From NCBI RefSeq assembly GCF_000423365.1, contig NZ_AUHV01000002.1, positions 1,072,394 to 1,136,393 on the forward strand: a DNA stretch of 64,000 nucleotides, read 5' to 3'. Shown here in pieces: positions 1-8,052 of this stretch. Below the pieces are notes generated by a model, which did not search any database, was not told where the DNA came from, and was given only the letters and a program-made list of their open reading frames with translations. The number at the start of each line of letters is the position of its first letter. Position 1 is the first letter of the stretch. The stretch is from Maritalea myrionectae DSM 19524 (lineage in GTDB: Bacteria; Pseudomonadota; Alphaproteobacteria; Rhizobiales; Devosiaceae). The position numbers were made by a program, and so were the translations under genes.

Positions 1-639
1 CGTTGGCAGAGCCCTGCTCTTGGAAATGTACCGCCCGACGATTTTATTCCAGTTGCGGAAACATCAGGAATGATTCATACAATTACAAGCATCATTTTTG
101 AGAAAGCCTTCGTGGAAGCTAAAAGGTGGCCTTGCCATCTGAAAATTGGCCTTAATATTTCACCAATAGACATAGCAAACGAAGGTATTGTTGAAACTCT
201 TCTGCAACTTTGCAAAAAACATGGCATTGATAGCAAAAGGGTTACCATCGAGATCACAGAGACAGCTGTGATGAAAAACTACGAACTATCAACCTCGCGC
301 TTAAAAGCGTTTAGAGAAGCTGGTGTGTCAATTGCAATGGACGACTTTGGCGCGGGCAATTCAAGTTTAAGCTATCTTCAAAAGCTACCGCTGGATCACG
401 TAAAGCTAGATAAAAGTTTTGTGCAGGCGACAATAGAAGATGAAAAGGGAAAAATAATTGCCTCCACGCTTATCACTTTATGCAAATCACTTGGACTCGG
501 CTGTATAGCAGAAGGCATTGAGAGCGAAGGTCAGTTACAAGCGTTGCAGCAACTTGGATGCACAACATTCCAAGGATACTACTTTTCTGTCCCATTACTG
601 CCTGAGCAAACTTTAGCGTTTGTCAACAAACAGATGTAG
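1..639 (+). CDS. EAL-domain cyclic-di-GMP phosphodiesterase, 5' end outside window
   Basis: The reading frame is open from base 1, where it reads RWQSPALG followed by DDFIPVAE, the segment just after the EAL signature. The EAL motif itself is therefore outside the window. The remaining conserved EAL segments are present: LNISPID, EITETAVM, the metal-binding DDFGAGNSSLSYL, the K in VKLDKSFV, AEGIES, and QGYYFSVPL near the C-terminus. EAL enzymes linearise cyclic-di-GMP to pGpG. Activity cannot be judged without the N-terminal part. It opens a cluster of three cyclic-di-GMP genes. Confidence 0.85.
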   Translation, partial: RWQSPALGNVPPDDFIPVAETSGMIHTITSIIFEKAFVEAKRWPCHLKIGLNISPIDIANEGIVETLLQLCKKHGIDSKRVTIEITETAVMKNYELSTSRLKAFREAGVSIAMDDFGAGNSSLSYLQKLPLDHVKLDKSFVQATIEDEKGKIIASTLITLCKSLGLGCIAEGIESEGQLQALQQLGCTTFQGYYFSVPLLPEQTLAFVNKQM

Positions 640-934
640 TCACGCGACACTTGTGCAATCGAACTGACCAACTGCAGCCTTTGTCTCGATACTTTGAAAA
701 TCCTTCGAGAAATGCGGAAAAAACTTCCAGCGACATGCCTACAAGTGGCCTAAGCCCGACATTGGGCTTCTAGGGTCGCGATTCCCAGAAGCAGACGTTC
801 GATGGCCTCGGTTCAAAACTCAATGAACTACGTTTTGATTGATCATTAAGCTTTGACCCTAGTAACGGCATTTCACAGGTGGATCGAGGTGTGTTTCTCC
901 GATCGCGTTACCGGTACGCGTACGAATGATTGCT

Positions 935-1504
935 TTAGTTGGTGTCACGAATCACGGAATTCCAGGCGTTCTCCACCAGCATATCGATAGCCACACTGTG
1001 ATCGGACATGTGCCCGCATTTTCTGAGATAGTCATATGCCGGTCCCACGATAAGAGCGGAAGCGATGGGCCACTCGATATCACGAACCTGTCCCTGCGCC
1101 ACCCAAACGCGATAGATTTCAGCTGCGGCTTCATGAGTGAGTATTATCTCGTCGAGAATAGGTCGCAATTCAGGATCTGAATGGGCACGGATACGCAACT
1201 CTTCGAAAAACAGAAACAGGTTCCGGTTCGCCGTGGCCCACTCCATGAGCCCCCGCACAGTTGTCGTTACCATTTCCTTCGGCGTACGAGATTGGCGCCG
1301 GGCTTCGGCTCGCGAAATCCATAGGGCGTTTGCATCTTTCCAAAGTGCGATGGCCAGGCCCGGCTTCCCGGAAAAGAAATGATAGATGCTGCCTGTGGTG
1401 GCACCGCTGGCCTTGCGAATATCGGCGATGGTTGTGCCAATATATCCTTTTTCAACGAAAATTGGCAGAGCGGCATCCAAAATGTCCTGTCGACGGTTGG
1501 TCAT
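935..1504 (-). CDS. TetR/AcrR-family transcriptional regulator
   Basis: 189 residues, normal for the family. The N-terminal helix-turn-helix is clear (ILDAALPIFVEKGY, then TIADIRKASGATTGSIYHFF, about residues 8-45), followed by a variable helical ligand domain. Its start codon faces a divergent SnoaL-like gene across a 72-bp gap containing two near-palindromes, so it probably represses both itself and that neighbour. An AAGGA ribosome-binding site lies upstream. The ligand is unknown. Confidence 0.9.
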   Translation of the reverse strand: MTNRRQDILDAALPIFVEKGYIGTTIADIRKASGATTGSIYHFFSGKPGLAIALWKDANALWISRAEARRQSRTPKEMVTTTVRGLMEWATANRNLFLFFEELRIRAHSDPELRPILDEIILTHEAAAEIYRVWVAQGQVRDIEWPIASALIVGPAYDYLRKCGHMSDHSVAIDMLVENAWNSVIRDTN

Positions 1505-1523
1505 GATGAATCCTTGACGAGAT

Positions 1524-1538
1524 TAGAACAATGTTCTA
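1524..1538. promoter_or_regulatory. TetR operator candidate 1
   Basis: Perfect inverted repeat with 7-bp arms around one base: TAGAACA-A-TGTTCTA. It lies between the divergent TetR and SnoaL-like genes, and its half-site TAGAACA recurs 25 bp away in candidate 2. Regulation by the adjacent TetR is inferred from position. Confidence 0.6.
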
Positions 1539-1546
1539 GTAGTGCT

Positions 1547-1565
1547 TCTAGAACAATATTCTAGA
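1547..1565. promoter_or_regulatory. TetR operator candidate 2, touching the SnoaL-gene ribosome-binding site
   Basis: Palindrome with arms TCTAGAA/TTCTAGA around CAATA. It carries the same TAGAACA half-site as candidate 1 and runs into the AGGAG ribosome-binding site of the gene starting at 1577. Bound repressor would block transcription start or early elongation of that gene. Confidence 0.6.
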
Positions 1566-1576
1566 GGAGTAACAAA

Positions 1577-1984
1577 ATGCAATCAACTCACGAAGATAAA
1601 AATGTAAAAGCAGCCTTGAGTTTTGTTCGTGCTGTCGAAGCTATGGATGGGAGCAGGATGGAAGGGTTCTTTGCCCCGAACGTCGAGCAGATCGAAATGC
1701 CAAATGCATTCAAGCCGAGAGGTCAGGTCCGCGACTTAAACGCATTGACCGCAGATATTGAAAAGTCCAAGGGGATTATCGAACAACAGAAATACGATAT
1801 CCTCAATACTGTCGCACGCGGAGATATCGTGGTTCTGGAAATGGTCTGGCACGGAACCGTCGTAAAGGATATTCCACCCTTGCGAGCAGGGCAGAATCTT
1901 AGAGCACAATGCATGGCTATTTTCGAATTTCGCGAGGGAAAGGTCATTAAACTTCGCAACTATGATTGTTTCGATGCTCTCTGA
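1577..1984 (+). CDS. SnoaL-like/NTF2-fold protein
   Basis: 135 residues with the SnoaL/NTF2-like pattern: an N-terminal helix (ALSFVRAVEAMDGSRMEGFFAPN), a PNAFKPRG segment, and C-terminal strands ending AIFEFREGKVIKLRNYDCFD. Proteins of this fold act as small isomerases, hydrolases or ligand binders, and the substrate here is unknown. There is a strong AGGAG site upstream. It is divergent from the TetR gene and shares its operator region, so it is probably the main target of that repressor. Confidence 0.8.
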   Translation: MQSTHEDKNVKAALSFVRAVEAMDGSRMEGFFAPNVEQIEMPNAFKPRGQVRDLNALTADIEKSKGIIEQQKYDILNTVARGDIVVLEMVWHGTVVKDIPPLRAGQNLRAQCMAIFEFREGKVIKLRNYDCFDAL

Positions 1985-2607
1985 GAGTATGTCCCCTCCG
2001 AGGCGGACAAAGTAGGAAAAAACGGAAGGTAACATGAAAAATTAAGGGCAATTAACCCTACAATTTATGATCGGCATCAGAACGTTTCCGCCTCGACCTC
2101 GATTGTTGACGCAAAGAAATTACCGTTGAAACTATCCCGCGCTAACGCAGTTGGAGCAGTTTAGGGTGGCTTGTCAGGCGAGGTTACGGTTGCTGCTCAA
2201 AACAGGACTTTGATTCCCTCAACCGATCAACGACAACCTTAATAAGGGTTCCAATTCATATTGGGACAGGTTCTAGTTGCTCATTGGCAGCTTTTGCGCG
2301 TTGGGCATTACGCCGTGCCAAACTACCAAGATGCTCCTACTCTCGGCCAACAAGTTTTTATACATAGATCCCAAAAGCAGACATTGGGACATTTGATTTG
2401 AATTCCCTAAAGCGGCCAATGGAACCATATAATTTGCAACGCCCTGCACATGGCCCGCCAAGAATTTGGCTTGCCAAGTTGAACCCGAACAAAAACCGTG
2501 ACTATAAAAGAAAAATCTATCTGCTAGCTATTTACGAAAGCGTAACCGGGTAGTCCGTAAAGTGGGCCCAAGAAGATATGTAAAAATATCCGTTTAAGGG
2601 GGCCCAA
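1985..2607. other. 623-bp gap without a convincing gene
   Basis: No reading frame here resembles a protein. Around 2376-2397 there is an AAAGCAGACATTGGGA stretch. A related stretch lies at 789-805 (AGAAGCAGACGTTCG), and an inverted relative lies near 12356-12375. These look like degenerate dispersed intergenic sequence. I see no tRNA or clear terminator. Confidence 0.5.
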
Positions 2608-3102
2608 ATGAATTTGAAGCCAAAAAAACTGTTTGTCGTTCTCACAACGATGTTTCTTGCCTTTGCACCTTTGTCATCGATTGCAAACGAAGAAAAAGTC
2701 ATCTTAACAATCGATGGCGAAATTGCTGGTTCGGAGCCACGATATTTCACCCTAAAGCAACTTGAAGCTTTAGGGATGGATACCATCGTGACCACAACGC
2801 CCTGGCATGATGGCAAGCAAACCTTTGAAGGCGTTCCTCTTGTTGACCTAATGGAACATGTAGGGGCCAGCGGAGACAGTGCATATGTTGTTGCGCTTAA
2901 CAATTATAGCACGGAAATACCTATTGAGGATTTTTCAAAGCATGGTGTAATTCTCGCGTCACGCAAGAATGGCCAAGCCATGCCCGTGTCTAACAAGGGG
3001 CCGCTTTTTGTTATTTATCCTTATGACTCGGACAAATTCCTAAAAACTGAACTGTATTACACGCGTTCCGCCTGGCAAGTGCGCACGATCACAATCGAAT
3101 AG
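2608..3102 (+). CDS. Secreted sulfite-oxidase-fold (molybdopterin oxidoreductase-like) protein, probable sensor partner
   Basis: 164 residues. A signal peptide (KKLFVVLTTMFLAFAPLSSIA, about residues 7-26) implies the periplasm. The remainder matches the small sulfite-oxidase-like fold: ILTIDGEI, TLKQLEALGM, TTPWHDGKQTFEGVPLVDLMEHVG, then NKGPLFVIYPYD. The mature protein has no cysteine, so the residue that normally ligates molybdenum is absent, and it may bind a ligand rather than catalyse. It ends 2 bp before the GGDEF-EAL gene, so the two are very likely co-translated and may form a periplasmic sensor and cytoplasmic output pair. That role is inferred. Confidence 0.75.
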   Translation: MNLKPKKLFVVLTTMFLAFAPLSSIANEEKVILTIDGEIAGSEPRYFTLKQLEALGMDTIVTTTPWHDGKQTFEGVPLVDLMEHVGASGDSAYVVALNNYSTEIPIEDFSKHGVILASRKNGQAMPVSNKGPLFVIYPYDSDKFLKTELYYTRSAWQVRTITIE

Positions 3103-3104
3103 AA

Positions 3105-5087
3105 ATGAGTTTACTTCGGCTACTGAAACTTGGATGGGCTAAAGGTCGAGTGTTTGCGCTTTGTGCACTTGGCACGCTCCTGGTGGCTGCAATTCTTCAG
3201 GTCACGTTGTTTGCGGCATCAGAGGACGCAGTTTCCCGCTCTATGCATTACGATGTTAGCTGGACGGGTGCGAATGGTCGCATTGAGGCTGCTCAATTCG
3301 AAAAGTTTGCCGCACGTTTTGCCGCACTCGGAGACGAAGTGGACGCTGAGAAGGCGCGCCTATTTTATGAAATAATTCTTAGTCGCATTGAAACTTGGGA
3401 TTCAGGTGGCTTCTCAGAACTTGTGTTAGACCGGAACCCTCGCCAGCGGGCCCGGTTTGAAGAGCTCCGAACTCTGATCTCCAGTATTGCTGAGGATGTT
3501 GACAACCTGGATCAGCCGAAGGCACAGAAAAAGGTGCTTTCAGTACTTGAACAAGCGGCTCCTATCATAGACCGAATTGGCTCGGATGCTCACACTATCG
3601 CTGTCGCCGAAGCTGACATTGTAAGGAGTGAACTCGAACAAAGGCAGTTTCATCATCGGCTGGTAATATTGGCTTTGTTGGCAGGCGCTGCCGCATTAAT
3701 TGGACTTGTGATACGTCAGAATGCCCTGATGCATCGCGCCAAAATAGCAGCAGAAAAAAATGCTAAGGACTTCTCGTATCTTGCCCGTCATGACTCCTTA
3801 ACGGGTCTACCCAATCGGTCGGCCCTGGAAGAATGGTTTCAAACTGTGTTTGGTAGCGACCAAAGCCACAAATTGGTGGCTGTTTATACACTCGACCTTG
3901 ATGGCTTTAAGACAATCAACGACTTGCTCGGCCATCCTGCCGGCGACAAACTTTTGGTCAGTGTTTCAGAGCGTCTTTTGAAATGGGCAGCAAAAATCGA
4001 CGAAAACTGTTTGGTTTCTAGACTTGGCGGTGACGAATTCCTCATTCTGACGGAACTGGATCATGCATCAAGTGCCCGCAGTATAGCTGAAAACTTAATA
4101 GAGCAGTTTGAGACGCCATTTGACACCGAATTCGGCAATATGGCGGTTGACGCTACAGTTGGCTATGCCGCTAGGTGGATAGGGATTGATGAGTACGAAA
4201 ACCTTGTGCTAGATGCCGATCTCGCTTTAACAGAGGCAAAAGCTGGCGATAAAGGCAGGGTTCTAGAGTTTGAGCCAAGCATGCGATCCAACTTACAACG
4301 CCGACAACGAATCGAACGCGATATATCTAAAGCAGTGGCAATTGGAGATATCACGCCCTATTACCAGTTGCAGATTGACCTAAGGTCGGGCCGGGTATTT
4401 GGTGTCGAAGCACTGGCACGTTGGAAGCACCCTGAATTTGGATGGATTTCTCCAGCTGAGTTTATTCCAATTGCTGAAAGCTGCGGTGATGTGGTGGGCT
4501 TGGGAAGGTCTATTCTAAAACAAGCCTGCTATCACGCCAGTCAGCTGCCAGAAGAGTTGAAGGTCTCGGTAAATTTGTCCGTTGTTCAATTGCACGATAA
4601 TCAGCTGATTGATGAAGTGAAGGAAATTCTAGAGCGAAGCGGTTTGACGCCCAGTCGTCTAACCCTCGAAGTGACTGAATCGGTTATCATCTCGGATACT
4701 GAGGCGGTTGTGGAGCGGCTTAATCAGCTAAAGAGGTTGGGTGTATCGATAGCGCTCGACGATTTTGGTACAGGTTATTCGGCACTTTCCTATCTCACCA
4801 AGTTCAAATGGAACGAGCTTAAAATTGATCGCTCCTTCACTGAAGCGGCACGAGAGAACCCGGTTAATTGGACCATTATTCGGGGTGTCAGAATTCTGGC
4901 TAAAGACATAGGCGCGCGCGTAATTGCCGAGGGTATTGAAACTCCGGAGCAGGAAGCTAAACTTGCCAATATTGGGTGTGATATAGGTCAGGGCTTTTTA
5001 TACAGTCGACCCATTCCTTTCAATGAATTGTTGCCAGTGTTAAGAGACATCCAAATGAAACCTCATGCTGTGCTTGAGCGATGCTAA
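3105..5087 (+). CDS. Membrane GGDEF-EAL protein (cyclic-di-GMP synthase/phosphodiesterase)
   Basis: 660 residues. A transmembrane segment at about 14-35 and a second at about 185-203 bracket a helical periplasmic domain. GGDEF follows (RHDSLTGLPNR, LDLDGFKTIND, RLGGDEF intact), then EAL (FGVEALARWKHPEFG with EAL intact, VNLSVVQ, EVTES, DDFGTGYSALSYL, AEGIETPEQE). No RxxD inhibition site precedes GGDEF. Both catalytic signatures are intact, so it could make or degrade cyclic-di-GMP. The periplasmic domain may read the state of the secreted protein encoded just upstream. Confidence 0.9.
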   Translation: MSLLRLLKLGWAKGRVFALCALGTLLVAAILQVTLFAASEDAVSRSMHYDVSWTGANGRIEAAQFEKFAARFAALGDEVDAEKARLFYEIILSRIETWDSGGFSELVLDRNPRQRARFEELRTLISSIAEDVDNLDQPKAQKKVLSVLEQAAPIIDRIGSDAHTIAVAEADIVRSELEQRQFHHRLVILALLAGAAALIGLVIRQNALMHRAKIAAEKNAKDFSYLARHDSLTGLPNRSALEEWFQTVFGSDQSHKLVAVYTLDLDGFKTINDLLGHPAGDKLLVSVSERLLKWAAKIDENCLVSRLGGDEFLILTELDHASSARSIAENLIEQFETPFDTEFGNMAVDATVGYAARWIGIDEYENLVLDADLALTEAKAGDKGRVLEFEPSMRSNLQRRQRIERDISKAVAIGDITPYYQLQIDLRSGRVFGVEALARWKHPEFGWISPAEFIPIAESCGDVVGLGRSILKQACYHASQLPEELKVSVNLSVVQLHDNQLIDEVKEILERSGLTPSRLTLEVTESVIISDTEAVVERLNQLKRLGVSIALDDFGTGYSALSYLTKFKWNELKIDRSFTEAARENPVNWTIIRGVRILAKDIGARVIAEGIETPEQEAKLANIGCDIGQGFLYSRPIPFNELLPVLRDIQMKPHAVLERC

Positions 5088-5188
5088 TTAACCACCTCTG
5101 TACGATTGAAGTCGCTATTCGTGTTAATTGACCCATGATATTTCTTAAGTATTTTGTGCGAGACTTCTCCTTAGTTCAACATTGAAGC

Positions 5189-6157
5189 ATGCGAGACAAA
5201 GTGGACGAGTTCGACCTATTTGCGGATGATATTGATGAAGTCAACACGATTATCAAAACGCAAGAATCACTGTTCGATACCGAGCAGCGACTTGGTGCGA
5301 TGCTTGATGCTATGCCCATCGGACTTCTCTTTCACACCCAGCAAGGAATACTCTATGCCAACGACCAGGCATCCCAATTATTGCATAGCCAGAAGTCGGA
5401 GTTGGTTGGCCGTCATTTTCTAGATTTTATCCGCGAAGATGAGTTTTCTTCGGTTGATAGCTTGCTGCAACATGCCTTTTTGGCCTGTCAAAAAGCTGTC
5501 GAAACCGAAAGTGTGATCTCAATAAAGGATAAGGCAAACAGACTGGTCAAGATTACCACTAGCCGGTTGCCCTGGGATGGAACGCCGGTGATCCAAATAT
5601 TGTTTCAAGATATTACTGCCCAAAAGCGGGCGGAGCAATCTTTGCGCAAGCTTTCAATTACGGATGAATTGACTGGTGCTTATAATCGGCGCCATGTTTT
5701 TTACGAAGCAGAAAGCTATCTTCAGCAAGAGAACATGCCACCTGTGACCATCGCAATGTTAGACGTAGATCATTTTAAGTCGATAAACGACACTTACGGT
5801 CACGCGCTCGGCGATAGGGTCCTTAAAGATATCACCAAAATAGCTCACAATTTTGTACCAACAATAAAAAACTGCAATTCAGCCATGTTTGCGCGTATCG
5901 GCGGTGAGGAGTTCTTGTTTTTGTTGCCTGGACTCACAGTGGATGAAGGTACAGCAGTCGCAGAAGAGTTCAGGCAATCCATAATGCGGTTGCGGATATC
6001 ACAAAATGGCGGTCGTTTGGTCAAGATAACAGCAAGCTTCGGCGTGGCGGAATACCAACAGGGGGATAAATCCTTTGATCAGCTTTTGAGCCGTGCCGAT
6101 GATGAGCTTTACCGAGCGAAAAAAAATGGGCGAAATCAGGTGAGCAAGGCTGAATAA
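5189..6157 (+). CDS. PAS-GGDEF diguanylate cyclase
   Basis: 322 residues, no membrane segment. A PAS domain lies at about 35-150 (AMLDAMPIGLLFHTQQGILYAN, then ILFQDITAQKRAEQ). A GGDEF domain follows with DELTGAYNRR, MLDVDHFKSINDTYGH, ARIGGEEF and an ASFGVAEY strand. GGEEF is a functional variant in known diguanylate cyclases. There is no RxxD five residues before it, so product inhibition is probably absent. It is the third cyclic-di-GMP gene in 6 kb, separated by 101 bp from the GGDEF-EAL gene. Confidence 0.92.
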   Translation: MRDKVDEFDLFADDIDEVNTIIKTQESLFDTEQRLGAMLDAMPIGLLFHTQQGILYANDQASQLLHSQKSELVGRHFLDFIREDEFSSVDSLLQHAFLACQKAVETESVISIKDKANRLVKITTSRLPWDGTPVIQILFQDITAQKRAEQSLRKLSITDELTGAYNRRHVFYEAESYLQQENMPPVTIAMLDVDHFKSINDTYGHALGDRVLKDITKIAHNFVPTIKNCNSAMFARIGGEEFLFLLPGLTVDEGTAVAEEFRQSIMRLRISQNGGRLVKITASFGVAEYQQGDKSFDQLLSRADDELYRAKKNGRNQVSKAE

Positions 6158-6414
6158 AGCTCCAAACATATCTTTAGTCGAAACTACGGAAGCCATACCC
6201 TTTTTCTATCTAAGCCGATTTATTGCATGGCCTGTTAAGCAGCGTTGCCGACGCAGTAGCCTTTGCGTAGAGGGCTATACTTATGTTTGTCAGAAAATTG
6301 TCAAAGTTAGGTGCAACATACCACTATTAAATTTCTTTCCATCATTATCCAGTTTTTAAAGTCAGTGTAATAGACTTGAAAGCTCGAAAAACAGCTAATT
6401 AGGACCGATACACA

Positions 6415-6792
6415 ATGCGGGTTAAATTTGATGATTTAATTGAAAAACTGCCCGGCCCGGCCACACGCATGTGGCCAAATGGGGTTTGGTTCGCGCCAGC
6501 ATTCTCATCTGATACGCTCTCCGTTCAACTCTATGTCCCCCACACAAGCAGCTATACGCCCCCAGAAGGGGTTAATATCATCTACCTCTCTATCCGCGGA
6601 AGGTCGGACATATCCATAGCCGGGCGACTACATGATATGCAACTCGGCGATGTAGTGACTGTTGACGCTGATACATCTCATGAGTTTGTAAATTACACGA
6701 GCGATTTTGCGGTGTACGTGATATTCTGGAGATCACTTTCACAAATCAGAGCTCGAACTCAAGCTATGCGAGAGGCGAAGCGAAAGTTTTAA
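6415..6792 (+). CDS. Small cupin-fold protein
   Basis: 125 residues. The middle and C-terminal half has the rhythm of a cupin barrel: INIIYLSIRG-like strand, AGRLHDMQLGDVVTVDADTSHEFVNYTSDFAVYVIFW. The single H in TSHEF is the only obvious metal-ligand candidate, and the first cupin motif histidines are missing, so it may be non-metal. It stands alone between two gaps. Function unknown. Confidence 0.6.
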   Translation: MRVKFDDLIEKLPGPATRMWPNGVWFAPAFSSDTLSVQLYVPHTSSYTPPEGVNIIYLSIRGRSDISIAGRLHDMQLGDVVTVDADTSHEFVNYTSDFAVYVIFWRSLSQIRARTQAMREAKRKF

Positions 6793-7186
6793 GGCAACAG
6801 GCAAATTACCTATACACGCAAATCGAGTTTGAGGCAGGTAACGGCAAATCATGTATTACCATTATGTTTAATACTCATCCTACTATCGGAAAAAATATTC
6901 GATATAATTGTCTGGAAACCGGAGTAATCAAATTGGGTTTGCCAATAGATAAAAATCCCGACAATAGACATTAGATGTGTTTCATTTCGTTAAGTGGCGG
7001 ATAGCCCTAGGTCGCAGTTTTGACACTTTCAATTGTTTGTATATGCAACCTTAGCTGCGTGCCATATAAGTGCAGATGTTCGGCCATCGCCCAGTAACAT
7101 TTCGCAACTTTCTTGAGCGGCGCAACTCGTTGTTGTAGGCTGTTGACGCCTATTAAACTTTCATGTGATGTCAGATAGCATTTCCA
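6793..7186. other. 394-bp gap, nothing recognised
   Basis: AT-rich DNA with no convincing reading frame, terminator or RNA gene. A GACAATAGACATTAG stretch near 6960 is faintly similar to the other degenerate intergenic sequence in this half of the window. Confidence 0.4.
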
Positions 7187-7423
7187 ATGCCCATTAAAAT
7201 GAAATTTCATTTATTATCAATCTCGTGTTTGATCTTAAGTGCAATCACCATCATTCTGACGTCTGTAGTTGTGATCGTCAGCACAATCGATTGGATTATT
7301 AAAGTTATATTGGTGTTCTTAGCGACTGGGATTGTCAGTCTGTTGTATTGGACCTTTCGACTTTGCAGACTTAGCGCTGACAATCGGAAAAACGCCTTGA
7401 CCAACGAATTCATCGACGATTAG
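7187..7423 (+). CDS. Hypothetical small membrane protein
   Basis: 78 residues (74 if it starts at the ATG at 7199). Two hydrophobic segments are visible (LLSISCLILSAITIILTSVVVIV and VILVFLATGIVSLLYWTF), then a polar tail. No ribosome-binding site stands out at either start and I recognise no family. The double-hydrophobic pattern makes it a little more likely than chance to be real. Confidence 0.35.
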   Translation: MPIKMKFHLLSISCLILSAITIILTSVVVIVSTIDWIIKVILVFLATGIVSLLYWTFRLCRLSADNRKNALTNEFIDD

Positions 7424-7594
7424 GTTATGTTGACACTCCCCAACTGGCACCGTGAAACCGTCATGCAAATGAGACTGAGGTAGCCTTACAGTGGCTTGGC
7501 GTATCTGTTCGCTGTCAAAACATCGACCGTCGAAAAATCCTGTCTGTCTGTATTTTTGTGCAAACATTAGAGGTTAGACTCCGACAGAGGACCT

Positions 7595-7623
7595 TTGACA
7601 CCAATGTTTGATTTTGCTACCTT
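7595..7623 (+). promoter_or_regulatory. Sigma-70-type promoter for a small RNA
   Basis: TTGACA at 7595-7600 matches the -35 consensus exactly. After 17 bp TACCTT (7618-7623) stands at the -10 position, a weaker match. Predicted transcription start is near 7629. The hairpins that follow directly make this a coherent small-RNA transcription unit. Confidence 0.55.
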
Positions 7624-7624
7624 G

Positions 7625-7716
7625 GAATTGGTCCAACCACAAAGCAGTCCCCCTGATTTGTGGCATATTGGCCAATTTTACCCGCTGGGACAATTCCTCC
7701 CCTAGCGGGTTTTTTT
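7625..7716 (+). ncRNA. Candidate trans-acting small RNA with C-rich loops
   Basis: About 90 nt between a promoter and an intrinsic terminator. Hairpin 1 has outer stem AATTGG (7626-7631)/CCAATT (7672-7677) and inner stem CCACAAA (7637-7643)/TTTGTGG (7657-7663), with a 13-nt loop containing TCCCCCT. Hairpin 2 is the terminator; its loop region contains TCCTCCCC, complementary to Shine-Dalgarno sequence. C-rich anti-Shine-Dalgarno loops are known in several alphaproteobacterial small-RNA families, but I do not assign it to one. A reading frame across it (7608-7862) is judged spurious. Confidence 0.6.
7680..7716 (+). terminator. Intrinsic terminator of the small RNA
   Basis: Stem ACCCGCT (7680-7686)/AGCGGGT (7704-7710), perfect over 7 bp, extendable by GGGA/TCCC inside the loop, followed by a run of T to 7716. 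Confidence 0.8.
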
Positions 7717-8052
7717 ATGAGATTGAATCGATCAGAATGTTGTTCTTAAAGTACGACAGAGAAAGTATTCTTCGCTACGCTCAGCGTTTATACATCCCAT
7801 TAGCTGCCATTCAGCTGTTTCCGCACGAATACAGGCTATGCTTGACCAAATCCAACCTTTGAGGCTCCGTCTTAGCTACCCAACTAAGGACATTCGTTTT
7901 CCGATCTGTCCCAAAATGGATATAGGTGCGGAAGCTTGCAGTAATGAACACCCGACTTCTGGAGGCAGACAAGAGCGATCAAAGTAAACGTTTGTTGCAT
8001 ATTCTTCCTTAACCTTTCATTCTAAGTGGGCACTTGCAGAAGCGACTCGTAT

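Noticed and set aside
2273..2461. A 62-residue minus-strand frame
   Set aside because: No ribosome-binding site or family; covers degenerate repeated intergenic sequence.
7608..7862. An 84-residue frame across the small RNA and its terminator
   Set aside because: It would be translated through a strong intrinsic terminator and resembles no protein.
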